Assembly: GCA_030490835.1 (NCBI GenBank)
Contig: CM059971.1
Coordinates: forward strand, 45,308,012-45,372,011
DNA: 64,000 bases
Source: Annona cherimola
Lineage: Eukaryota > Streptophyta > Magnoliopsida > Magnoliales > Annonaceae
Direction: 5' to 3'
Shown piece by piece: positions 43,496 through 56,314 of the stretch (positions are counted from its first letter, which is position 1; each line of letters opens with the position of its first letter). The position numbers and the translations under genes are program-made. Below the pieces are notes generated by a model. The model was not told where the DNA came from. It searched no databases and worked only from the letters and a program-made list of their open reading frames with translations.

Positions 43496-46400
43496 ACATC
43501 ATACTTGCATACATTCAATCATTGACTCACATGAATCTTAGAATTTTAACAAAGTTCATATACACATAAACATGGAACTTAGAATTCTAACTAAGTTCAT
43601 GTACACATTAGCTTACCTTAGCATATTCATGCTTTTCCATTCCTCATAGCCTTCAAGGCTATCATCACGTATCTTCCTCCACGTCTTAGGTTTGCACCGG
43701 TACCTGTATAAGGGTTGGAAAAACAAAACGTGAGCGAAAACTCAGTAAGCAAGTATTTTATCTTTAGGGTGAGACTTCCTTGAAAACCTTTTTCATAAAC
43801 ATCGGGAATACCCTTTTTCCTAAGGACATGTATATGTCCTGAAATATCATCATGAAATCTTTTTCATTAAGCATTCATTCATAAAACCAGTTACAAGCCA
43901 CGTGTAGGCCCGTTAAGGCAAAACATACACGTTTTACCTTCTCTAATGAATTTCCTTTAATTCTTATATGAACATTTTTAATGTTCATAGACATTACATG
44001 AAATCATCTTTTGCCGATGGACATTTTACGTCCAAAACATTATTTCTCATAAATCCTTAGGCAAAGGAGACATCTCATGTCTCAAAACATCATTAACATA
44101 AGTCATCATAAAATCCCTTAGCCAGGAGACATTTTATGTCTCAAAATATTTTTCACATAATTTCCTTTGGCAATGAACATTCATATGTCCTAAAACATCA
44201 ATCACATAAGCCTTTCTCGGCAAAGGACATTTTTATGTCCAAAAATATTTTTCAATATAAAATTCAACATATTAACATGGGACGTTTTACGTCCATAAAC
44301 CCTTATCATTTAGGTTCTTTAGAAATGGACATTCTTATGTCCATAAACATTCTTCATTTAGGCTCTTTTAGAAATGGACATTCCTATGTCCATCTCAAGT
44401 TTCACATAAATCTTTTTCATAATTCCCCGTCTTGGGGCTTGTTTATAGCAAACAAGGCAAACAAAATACGTAAACCATTTTCATAAATGCATTTGCATAA
44501 ATACATTTCCTTTAATTCCTGTTATTTACACTTTTGTGTAAAACACCCTTTTTTTAGAGTAACTTATGCATATTAGCTCATAAGAATCCAATTTATGATA
44601 ACTTGTTGTATAAATGCTTCTTAACCCAATCTTTGGGCCTTTGAAAAGGCAAACGTATGCAAATGCGTTTCTCCCCATCCAGTAGTGACACTTAGCAAGT
44701 GATCATGCTACCTTTTGGAAGAGAATCCTTAACAGCACGCTAGCCAGGCGGCTGTTCAATTATCTTGCTCCTGCCATCCCTTAGCGACTTGGCCATATGT
44801 AGAGTGGGCCCCGGTCATCCCAACCGTGCTCTACAACCAGCCTGTTTCTTGTACTGGTGCACCGTACGTTACTATGACGGACCGCAGTCCGTTTGGTTTG
44901 AAGAACCGCAGACCGCAACCCATGTCCTTTTAAACCGGGATCACAGACCGCAGCCTGCATCCATATGCACAAAAAATATTAGACCGAAGTCTATATTTAA
45001 GAATAATTCTCAAAAACACATCACAGACCGCAGTCCGTGTCAACTTGTAAGCAAGCGCACCCACTTTAACAAGTTGTTATTTGAAATCTAGTTTTAGGAT
45101 AACCTTCCTTAAGTTCCTTTAGAAACTTTTTGAGTAAAATATTTTGATAAACATTTGAAATGTTTGAGAAACAATACATCTTAAAATCCTTGTAATAAAA
45201 GAATTTTAAATCCTTTGGATTTCCATAAAGAAATCATATTTTTCTCAAATATATTCTTGGTTTCCATTTCAGGACCTTTTGTTTACAAGAGTTATGCAAT
45301 TATGCTATTCCCTTGTCCATAACCTATAAATTTAATAACTGTCCACATATCAATCATTTTTTACATAAAGGGAACTTGCACAGTCTTTTGCATGCCAATA
45401 AGCAACCTGAAATCAAACCATTTTATGAAATCAATCATAGGAGGTTGGTCATCCATAAATTCCTTTTAACACATCCGTATAAATATTTTTAACATAGATT
45501 TCCTTGTCTAAAGGAAATCAAAACTTTTTGAACATTGTTTCAATACATATGGACTATGTCCAAAATATCATTTATTATTTAATTATCTTGACCTAGCAAA
45601 ACAAATCTTTTTCATCATTGTTTATCACGAGTTATTGTAGAAATAACTCAAGATTCATTTACAAATAATATTTTGTGAAAAAGGGTAAAATTCCCTTTTT
45701 CTTATAAAATGTTGTTGAAACAATATCATATAGAACTTGCTTGCTTAAAAGCAAATTCTTAAAATCATCAGTATCAAACATGAAATCCTTAGAAAACATT
45801 AGCATGGAGAACTTACTTACTCATAAGCAAAATTTCTTAATTCCATAAACTTGAAGCATTCCCATCCTTTGCAACACTTAGGATAAATTATTTATCTTAA
45901 GAAGTGTCGCTTGTTTCCCATGAAGCAAACCTTAAGAATTTTCATTAAAGTCATCATTTTTCCAAAACTCATGGCTTTGCATTAAAGCCGTCATATTCAA
46001 AACTTGTGCTTGCCCATTCAATAAATCATAAACATAAATATTTCAAACATAAAAATAAACATTTCAATCATATCAATCTCATAAAAATAAAATGGCATTT
46101 TAGAAAGTTTGCTTGCTTCCCTGAGATCGCCATAATCTCTTTTCCTTCCATTCTTTTCCCTGCCTACATGAAAATAATATGATTTTTCATATATTTCTTT
46201 TCCTTGCATTCCATTTATTTTTCCAACCCATTTTATTTACATATATCATTTATTCGACTTCTCAAGTCACTATGCATACATTTAGCATATTTGTGCACAT
46301 CTTTACACATTCCATCGGCTAATCACATAACAAATATAACTCCAAAATTAGGGTATCCATTTAACCATACAAAATCCATCCATTAACTATCATACATAGG

Positions 46401-49400
46401 TTCATTAACCTTCATTTACCATTTTTCACTCCTTTTATAAACTTCACACATCGGTGCCCGTTTTAAGCACACGTTATCGCCTTAAGCTTCATTACATAGT
46501 CCCAAAATTGGGAATTAACATCATATAATTCAAAACAGTTATGTAATCATGAAATTCATCATATTTTTATGCATTTTTGCACAAAACCATATTCTATATG
46601 TCATTCATCACTTATGCAAGTCTATTGCTTCCCTATGCCCATTTAGCAACATATACATAAGATGTTTCATAAAATATTCTAAGGTAGAGTTTTAATCCAT
46701 ATTTCAGCGGTTTAATTACCCTTAATTATCACTGAATTTATGGTATTTTTATGGGGTTTAAATTCACTTTCCATAGGTTTCCCAAAACAGCAAGTTTGGA
46801 ACCCGTTTTCACCCATTTAACGTGTCTTTTGACACATAGCCTTAGGAAATTATATAAATCCGGAATTTCAGCATATAATCCTACTTTTATTAATATATAT
46901 TTAAGTATTTAACACATATATCAATTTGGATCATTTCTACATAGGTTTCATATTTATTTTTGATTTATTTCTCAAACTATCCACATATGCTGAAATCAGG
47001 CGTACTGAAATCTCAAAATTTTGAATTAATATCAAATAAATTATTTTTGAGCTAAAATTTATATAATACCTTAATAAATACATGAATTAAACAAAATAAA
47101 TATTTTCAGAATAAAAAATTAAGTATTTATATTTATTTTGGCATTTGTACCTTGCTGGACAGCAGCATCCATTTTCAGTCAGCCTTAATCAAGTAAATTA
47201 TTTGGTGCATTTCTACCCATCAAAACCTAATTTTTAATTTTTTCATGTGATCATAAATAGGTATTATATATCATGTAAAGTTTTCATCCCAAAATACCGT
47301 GTAAAAAATTATTAAAAATCCTTTTCTAAAGCTGATCCTGTCACCCGTTTTACCCTGTTTGGGCTAATCTTCTCGGATTTTTAATTTGAAAAATAATTAT
47401 CCTTTTTAATCTTAAAATTTTTTATTTACTTAATCACCCCATAATTATTCTTCCCAAATATTTTCATGATAATATTCATCCGTTTACTGTTCCGTCCATA
47501 ATTTAATTTATAACATCATATATCATTCAAAACTTCACTTTTCATCATCTAAATCATGGAATTTCATACATGCAAGCTAATACCCATTCCATATTCATTA
47601 AAAAGCATGTTGAATAATCACTTTAAATATTATTTAAGCATGCATTCCATATTCAAAATCTTAGGGTTTAAAACCCAAAATGAAAAGCTAAATCAACCCA
47701 TATACTTACTTGGTTAATGCAGATCAAACCCTCATCACTTGGAAATGATTTTCCTCCTCAAATTCCCCTTCTTTTCCCTTGTTTTTTCTCTTCTCCTTGG
47801 CTGGGTAGGGTTGGACGTGAGGCTGCTGGTTGCTTGGAGTGAAAGATTCAACATTTGGAAAAATTTCCAAGCCTCCAAATGTGAACGTGCACCCCCCTCT
47901 TATGAGGCTGGACTTTTTCCAGTTGTGGGCCCCACTTTGGAGCCATTTTCCACAGCCACTTAATGCATACTTATCCCCTTAATGATCTAGATAATTATTA
48001 GCCATATAAATTATTTTTTTCATATTTTCTTAATTGCAAAAATCTGCATGCATCAAGACCATCCAAAACTGTCCAGCCCTTGTACGTCACTTGCTGCCCA
48101 TTTTCATCATTTTTTAAAATCCCAAAATGTGGGTAATTTATACACCTAATTATCCCTTAACACTTGGCATGATTATCCAAGAATTTCCATATTTTTCAGA
48201 ATTTTTAAATCAATTTCTAGCTCACATGGAGCCATGGACGTCCAAGCTAGCTAGGGTAGGATTTTTTGATTTTTGTGGCTAGAAAAATCCTCCTTAAATC
48301 CATAAATTTAATTACTTAGATCATGCTACCTCTTTTACCCTCATTTTATTATTTTTTTTATTTCCAAAAATTGCTCAAAAATCCACATAATCAAAGTTGT
48401 AACAAACTTTGACTTTGCATTAAAGTCATGTCCCCTCTCTTGAGACAAGTCAATCCACTTACTTGATCTCCAAGAAAGCAACTTCTTATGATAATTAGCT
48501 TAATCCATTCCATTCATCTTATAGATTTAATAATTTTATTCCATCGTTTCAAATTTCATCTCAATTCGATTTTCCTAGCTCCCGTTATAGCCGTTTAAAG
48601 TTAACGGTTGAAATTGAAATATGATCAATAAATCATTAATCCAATTTCATCAAGGATTTTCATAACCCAATAATTTCATAATATCAAGCCCATCATCATC
48701 AACTTTTCTTTCAAATTTCACTTGAATCCGCCTTACAGGCGTTGAGTTATGAATTTTCTAGTGTTTTCCAACATAATTCCACAATTTCCATTTTAATCTT
48801 CATTAATTAAATCATGAAAATTAACTAAACATTCATGCCACATTATCATGTTTTAATCCTCATTATGCTCCTTTAGTCAGCTTGACTCATAATGGGCTCC
48901 GGCGATTAAATATTTAATCACCCTTCTTAATTGCAACATATCATAAAATCCTAAAATCATCCAAAAATTCCATTTAATCATATATAAGTCACATGTACAT
49001 GTTCAATGCATACGTTGAATCTTACTTAGGTTTGGGTTTTAGACTATGAATGATTTCCAATTGCAATATTGATGATTTATTGCAAATTAGGGAAAGTGAT
49101 TATGAATGATCAATATGAGCCGATATGGGTCAATGTGATTAAAGAGGCTTAATGAGGATTAGGGAATGTGATTATATTAAGGATAATTACCTCATATATT
49201 ATGGCTTAATTAATGGAGATTATGTTGGTAATTATGGACTTACCGTAGAAAATGTTAGAAAATCCATAATTCGACACCGAGAAGGCGGATTAAGACGAAA
49301 ATTGAAAGATAAGCACATAATTTTGTGCTTAATCATATGGAAAGGTTGAATTATTAAAATAAAGATGAAATTAGGGTGAAAATTAATCATCACTATCAAA

Positions 49401-50295
49401 ATCTAAAGATGGTTTCAAATGAGCATAACTTGAGCTAGAAAAGTTGGATTGAGATGAAATTTGAAATAAATGATTAAAATTATGAGATCCATGCAATGAG
49501 AGTCTTGGATTAAGCAGATTATGATGGGATATTGGTTGCAAGAAAATGGGTGTATAATTATTGATTTTTGTGTACCAAAAAGTAAGTTTGTGTTTATGTT
49601 AAAGTAAGGTGATTAACTATATGACTAATGATATAAATGAGGTAGCAAAACGAAGTAATGACAAGTGGATTTTATGGATTATTTAAAAAGGACATAATCC
49701 ATGATTAAATCAAGTGATTAATGATATAATTAAGGAGATAATGAGCTAACTCAAGTGAGACAATGTAAGTGGCCCACACATGGACGATTAAGGGGCTATT
49801 GCATGGGATTTTTATATTTTAAAAAAATGGAAAATGTGAATTTTAAAGACCTAAGAAGCTAGGGTGAATCGTGGATGAGATTTGGGTTGACTTTTGTGGC
49901 AAGAAAATGCCAAAAAGTCCATGATAACTGGACCCCGCCAAGTGGATAGCTTGATATCCCGTTAATGTATTGATTTTATGGATTTTATGAAATATAAATC
50001 ATGTAATTTAATTGGAGGTGGTTGTGACACATTTCTTAAGGGATAAGGAATGTCCTATGTGGAATTTTGGCAGCAAAAATAATTAAGAAAATATGAAAAA
50101 TAGGGCTGCTAATTAGGGTTGACTAAGTGGACAACTTTATTTAAAAGCTAGATATAGTTGTGGAAAAAAATCCGAAAATAATATTAAATGATTAAATATG
50201 TGGCTGAAAAGTTTTGAGTAAACTATAGGGTAAATTTGCAAAAATTTACCCTCCATTTTGGGTCGAAATTGTAAAAGAAAAATTGGAAAATAAAT

Positions 50296-50306
50296 TCCTA
50301 TATAAG
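50296..50306 (+). promoter_or_regulatory. TATA-like box of LTR F
   Basis: CCTATATAAGC lies about 155 bases ahead of the donor-like AAGTAAGTATATG (50452-50464), the same order as in LTR C. Confidence 0.5.
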
Positions 50307-51135
50307 CAGGCAGTGTGGACGTTCCAGACTTCTGTTTGGGAGAAAAAAATAATAAAAATCAAAGGGGCAGTGGCTGGAACGATCCAAGGGAAGAAATCAT
50401 GAATAAAATAAGGGAATTCTAAGTTCACAATGGAGGGATTACTAATTAATCAAGTAAGTATATGTTAATTTTGATTTTATACTTCAAATCTGGAAGTTAT
50501 ATGATGTTATAAACCAAAAATATGAACGAAATAGTAAATGAAGGATTTTCACCATGAAAATTTGTTTAAAATCTCATTAGATTATTATTAAGGGATTACC
50601 AAAATTTTATATTGAAATATTAAGTAGGTTTCAAATTAAAAATCCAAGAAGATCAACCTAAGCAGGGTAGAATGGGTGACAGGATCATCTGTAGTAAATG
50701 ATTTTTAATAATTTTTATACAAGGAATTTTGTTCTGGAAAGTTTAAAAAATATATAAGACATATTAAGGATCACATTAACCAAATAAAAATTAGGTTTTG
50801 ATAGGTATAGATATACACCATAGTTTATGTGATTCCGGCTGTCTAAAAAGGGATGCTGCTGTCCAGCAGAGTAAAAATACCAAAATAAATACAAATAATA
50901 AATATTTCATGATGGAAATATTTATTTTGATTAATTAATGTAGTTATTAAGTTATGGTAGAAATTTTAAATAAAAACTACTTGATTTGATATTAATTCAA
51001 GATTTTGAGAATTTAGTGTGCTTGAATTCAATGTTATGGACAACTTAAGGAATAAATCAAGATAAATGTTAAATTTCAGGTTTTGTGATGTAATTTAACT
51101 TATAATAGGATGTAAACAAGTGATTATGAGGGTTT

Positions 51136-52837
51136 TGTTGGTCCCGAGTTAATGGCAATTACCCAAGAAGGGAGGGGTGAATTGGGTATTTAAAAATTTA
51201 TAACTTAAACAGAAACTTTACCCCGGATTAATTTATTCCCCCTTTATGAAGAAACGAAATGGAAAGCAATATAATGTTGAGAGCAGAAATATAAATCAAA
51301 CACACAAGGTTTCATAGTGGTTCGGGCAACCTCCCTACTCCACTCTTCCAAGCTCACACTCCTTGTGACTTGGGTTCCACTATTGTATTTCACAAATACA
51401 ACTAGAGTCACTGCTCTCTTCTAGATTCCAGCTCTTGGGGGCATCAACAAATCATAGCACAAGTAGGTGATGAGTTCCACTCCAATCACACACTACTTTG
51501 CTTACACTTGATCTTAGTTCCTCAAACTAAATCAAGTTCAATACAACAATAAGAAAAATAGAAAGAATCTACACGTTACTGTTGTGTAGAGACAGTTTTG
51601 GCGCAGAGAAGAACTTGTAGAGTTGGCTTTGAAGGATCAGCAGTTGAGCTCTTGCAGTTTGAAGCAAAGTTCTTTTTGTAAGGATTGGCTTGATCACTTA
51701 ATGCTCTTGAAGATAGGAGTTGTGCACACTTAATGATTTTCAGCTACCTCCCTCGTTCACAATGAATGCCTTTTATAATTGTGGAGGGAATCCGAACGTT
51801 TGAAGGTAGGTGGCGCACATTTAATGCGCTAATGTTCGAATATTTTCCGACCGTTGCGACCCAAGTCGCAGGTGGAGTCGACTTCGGGTGCGACTTCGCC
51901 CAAGTCGCAGATGGAGTCGACTTCGGGTGCGACTTCACTAGTTTGCAGCGTCTTCAAGTTCCAGATTGGGTCGACTTGGTCTTCGACTTGACCCAAGTCG
52001 CAGGTGGAGTCGACTTTGGGTGCGACTTCACCTCGGCAGAAAGCTTGATAAACTTGAGAAACTTCGGGATGCTTTTTGTTTTGCTTAGGCGTCTCCATGC
52101 CTTTAGTTCTTTTGCATTTTTCATTTCTTTTTGAATCATTATGTCTTTACTTTAGCTTGCTTTCATTAGCTCCATGTTTTGTAAGCCTTGAATCCATGAG
52201 TCTTGAATCATGTAATCTTGAACAAGTTCTTGGTTGAGTTTATGCATCTTGCTTGGACTTGGATTAGTCTTCATATGTTTCAGTTTGAGCATCTAGGTTG
52301 GCTTGATCTTCATCTTCATATAAGTTTGTCTTGAAATCAGTTAATCCCAACTTGTCTTCTGAAATATCCCCTCTGCCCGATCGAAGTCGATGCCGAAGTC
52401 GACTTCGTCTGCGACTTCACCTCAAGTCGCAAGTGGAGTCGACTTGGGGTGCGCTTCAGCACTTCGGGGTCTGGACTTCAACTCTGGAAGGTTTTGTCAT
52501 GTTGAAGTCGATACTGGAGTCGACTTGGTCTGCGACTTCGACCCAAGTCGCATGCGAAGTCGACTTCCTTTGCGACTTCGGCAGTTCAGCTCTCCATTTT
52601 CAACTCTGGAAGGATTTGGCGCATTGAATTTGATGTTGGAGTCGACTTGGGGATCGACTTGGCCTTAAGTCGATGCCTGAGTCGACTTGGGAATCGACTT
52701 ATCCTTCCATGATCTATTTTCTTCAAATGTATGTCCCTTAAACACTTCCACAAACATGTTAGTAGCCAAGACTTACTCAAATTGATTTGTTAATCATCAA
52801 AACATAGATTTAGCTTATTTTCCACATATTTCCAACA
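51136..52837 (+). mobile_element. Solo LTR I, copia-type, TSD GGTTT
   Basis: This is the second copy of the K family, 1702 bp, TGTTGGTCCCGAG...ATTTCCAACA, flanked by GGTTT at 51131-51135 and 52838-52842. It matches K closely in its first about 700 bases. It has two palindrome arrays (51855-52030 and 52380-52705), with more units than K, which explains its greater length. The presence of K and I in two different long LTRs shows a second active family. It is non-coding. Confidence 0.9.
51855..52705. repeat. AAGTCG/CGACTT palindrome arrays in LTR I
   Basis: Units such as AAGTCGCAGGTGGAGTCGAC and CGACTTCGGGTGCGACTTC alternate; AAGTCGCA and TGCGACTT bracket a central GTCGAC. One cluster is at 51855-52030, another at 52380-52705, separated by AT-rich sequence. 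ORFs on both strands follow from the repeats. Confidence 0.8.
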
Positions 52838-53799
52838 GGTTTAACCTATTAGAAGTAAACAAGATTACCCTAAATATGATTTTTTTTAAAGATATGCAAA
52901 GGGATGTTCAAAGAGGGGTGCAGAGGGTACCTAAAATGTATATGGAAGTTGCTGTTTTGGAAGCAACCAATATTTGGGTTTTAAATATGTATTAATATCC
53001 TAAATTTTGGTTAAGAAAATAATGATTAATTTCTGAAATTTATGGATTAGAAATCTGTTTTGAATTAAGTGTCAAAACAAGCGTTGAAATGATGAAAAAC
53101 GGGTTATAATGTTGCTGTTTTGGAACCCTATGATGAATGGATTAAAATCCAAAAATTAAACCCTAAATTATGTGCTAATTAAGGACTCAAATTTTTTTGT
53201 TGAAAAATTGTAAGAAACACATAGTCTATGTGTTGAGAAATGGACGTATATGAAGAGAAAAGTATGAATAAATGATATATGGATTATGTAAGTTGTTAAA
53301 AAAAATGCATAAAGATATGATTGGATCATGTGGATTAGGTTTTTGTTTTATTAAATAATGATAATCTCAAATTTTGAGATTATTATATGATACCTAAGTT
53401 AGCAACTAAGTGCTTAAAATGAACACCGATGTGTGAAAAATGAAAACTATGTTAAAAATGATAAATGGAGGTAATGAACCTCCAAATAATGATTTAATGG
53501 GTGATTATTATATTTATGTAAGTTTACCCTACATAAGGGTATTAAAATGAATGAATAGATGATTTTATATGCAATGGCTATGTGCTAAGTATGAGTACCT
53601 GACTTGAAGGACAAGTGGGTCAAGCTAAGTCCAAATGAATTTATGTAGGTTGGAAAACTTAAGAGATTTATGTATTTGAAGTTGATGTGAATAAATAAAA
53701 TATTATTTTCATTTATTTAGGCAAAGACAAGGAAAAGAATTGAAGAAAGGGAATAAGGTGATCTCAGGTAAGCAAGCGAACTTTCTAAAAATGCTATTT

Positions 53800-55950
53800 T
53801 CTTTCTATGTGATTGATATGATTGAAATGTTTATGTTTATGTTTTAATGAATGGGCAAGCACAAGTTTTGAAAATGATGACTTTAATGAAAAGCCACAAG
53901 TTTTGGAAAATGACGGCTTTAATGAAAAGTCGTAAGTTTTGGAAACGAATGGCTTTAAGGAAAAGCCTCAAGGTTTGCTTCATGGGAAGCAAGCAATACG
54001 TTTTAAGATAAGGATTTTATCATCAGTGTTGCCAAAGATTGGCAATGCTTTATGTTAATGGAATTGAGAATTTTGCTTATGAGTAAGCAAGTTCTCCATG
54101 ATAATGTTTCAAAAGATTTCATGTTTGATGCCGATGGTTTTTAAGAATTTGCTTTTAAGCAAACAAGTTCTTTATGATGTTGTTTCAAAAGTATTTTATA
54201 ATAAAAAGAAAATTTTGATCTTTTTCACAAAGCAACAAATGTAAATAAATTTTGAATTTCTTTTATGATATTTTATGATAAATAATTATGTTTATGAAAG
54301 AAAAAGAAAATGGGAATTGATGTATTGATATTTAAATATAAACAATGATTTGGACATAGTCCATATGTTTTGAAATGATGTTTGAAAAAGTTTTAATTTC
54401 CTTTAGATAAGGAAATCTATGTTGAAAATATTTTGAAAAATGTTTATACGGATGTGTTGAAGGGGATTTAAGGATGACCAACCTCCTATGTTGATTTCAT
54501 AAAATGGTTTGATTTCGGGTTGCTAAATGGTATGCAAAAGATTATGCAAGCCCCTTACGTAAAAATGGTATAATAGATAGGTGGACAATAATTTGATTAT
54601 TAGGGTGGTTGAGAAGGGGTAGCATAATTGCATAACTTTTGTGAGCAAAATACCCCGAATTGGAAACCTAGAAAATGTTAGAAAATATATGGTTTAATTT
54701 TGAAAATTCAAAGGTTTTAAAATTATTTTATAAGGATTTTAAGATGTATTATTTTTCAAACATTTCAAATGTTTATCAAAATGTTTTACTCAAAATATTT
54801 CTGAAAGAATTTAAAGAAGGTCATCCTAAAATTAGATTTCAAAGGACAACCTGCTTAAAGTGGGTGCGCTCGCTTTACAAGTTGACACGGAATGCGATCT
54901 GTGATGTGTTTTTGAAAATAATTTTTTAAAGATATAGACTTCGGTCTAAGATGTTTTGTGAGTATGGATGCAGGCTGTGGTCTGTGATCCCAGTTTAAAA
55001 GGACATGGGTTGCGGTCTATGGTTCTTTAAACCAAACGGACTGCGGTCCGTCAGGATGATGTATGGTGCACCAGTACAAGGAATAGGCCGGTTGTAGAGC
55101 ACATTCGGGATGACCAGGGCCCACTCTACATAAGGCCAAGTCGCTAAGGGATGGCAGGAGTGCCAGCGGCGCCCTCCCTTAGATGGGAGTAGGATAAAGG
55201 AACAGCTGCCTGGCTAGCGTGCTGTTAAGGATTCTCTTCCAAAAGGTAGTATGATCACTTGCTAAGTGTCACTACTAGATGGAGAGAAATGCATTTGCTT
55301 ATGTTTTGCTTTTGAAAAGCCCAAAGATTGGGACATGAAAGTATGTTTTCTGAAATTTATCCTAAAGGGACTTAATGGTTACCCTAAAAGAAAGGGTGTT
55401 TTACACAAAAGTGTAAATAATAGGAATGAAAAGAAATATTTTTATGCAAATGCATTTATGTATTTTATTTGCCTTGTTTGCTATAAACAAGCCCCAAGAC
55501 AGGGATTATGAAAAGGATTTAAGTGAAACTGGTTTGGACATAGGAATGTCCCTTTCTAAATAGCCTAAATGAAAAGTGTTTATGGACATGAGAATGTCCA
55601 ATGTTAAAGTATTTAAATGAATAGTATTTTAGGACATATGGATGTCCATCGCTAAAAGAAGCTATGTCGAAAATGTTTTGAGACATCAAATGTCTTTAGG
55701 CTGAAGGATTTTATGATAAAAAATATTTTTGAACATAAAAATGTCCTTTGCCGAGAAAGGCTTATGTGAATGATGTTTTAGGACATGAGAAAAGAAAATG
55801 TCTCTTCTTTGCCAAAGGATTTATGAGAATAATATTTTGGACATAAAATGTCCACGGGAAAAAGATGGTTTATATAAATGTCTTGGAACATTGGAGATGT
55901 TCATACAAGACTAAACAAAGTTAATTAAAAAAAAGGGTAAAACACTCATG
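53800..55950. repeat. Hairpin array of LTR F
   Basis: This is the counterpart of the array in H, in opposite orientation. GGACATAGGAATGTCC, GGACATGAGAATGTCC, GGACATATGGATGTCC, GAGACATCAAATGTCT and GGACATAAAATGTCC lie at steps of roughly 45-50 bases between 55535 and 55860. GGCTTTAATGAAAAGCC-type pairs lie near 53880-53970. Stems pair as in H while loops and some stem bases differ. Confidence 0.75.
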
Positions 55951-56314
55951 TTTTGCCTTATCAAGCCCAAACATGGCTTGTAAATGATTTTAAGAATGAA
56001 TGTTTTAAGATAATTTTCAAGGACATAGAATTGTCCTCATGAACAAAGGTTTTCATGATAATGTTTTAGGACATAAATGTCCTCAGGAAAAAGGTGTTCA
56101 AGATGTTTAATGAAATGATTTTCAAGGAAGTCTTTCCCTAAAAGATATAATGCTTGCTTACTGAGTTGTCACTCACGTTTTCTTTTTCCAAACCTTAGAC
56201 AGGTACCGGGAAATTCAAGAGGTTACAAACCCAAGCAATGAAGGAAGGTATGTGATGGTAGCCATGATGTATGGATAGCATGGTTTCAAGTGCAAAGGTA
56301 TGTTTATGTATATA

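Larger units (their letters stand above)
29450..49043 (-). mobile_element. Solo LTR G (minus strand), split by H; TSD CTATG
   Basis: Joined from 29450-29711 and 43501-49043, G is about 5.8 kb. It is flanked by CTATG at 29445-29449 and 49044-49048. It starts TGTGGCGCCCCGAACTAAG; its right end reads GGGTTTTAGA instead of GGGTTTCACA, so the terminus is mutated. It carries its own hairpin array (about 43800-46000), GC-rich module (44690-45060), and sense donor-like AAGTAAGTAT (47702-47711). In the unmatched part it is clearly diverged from H, so it is older than H. No gene was seen. Confidence 0.88.
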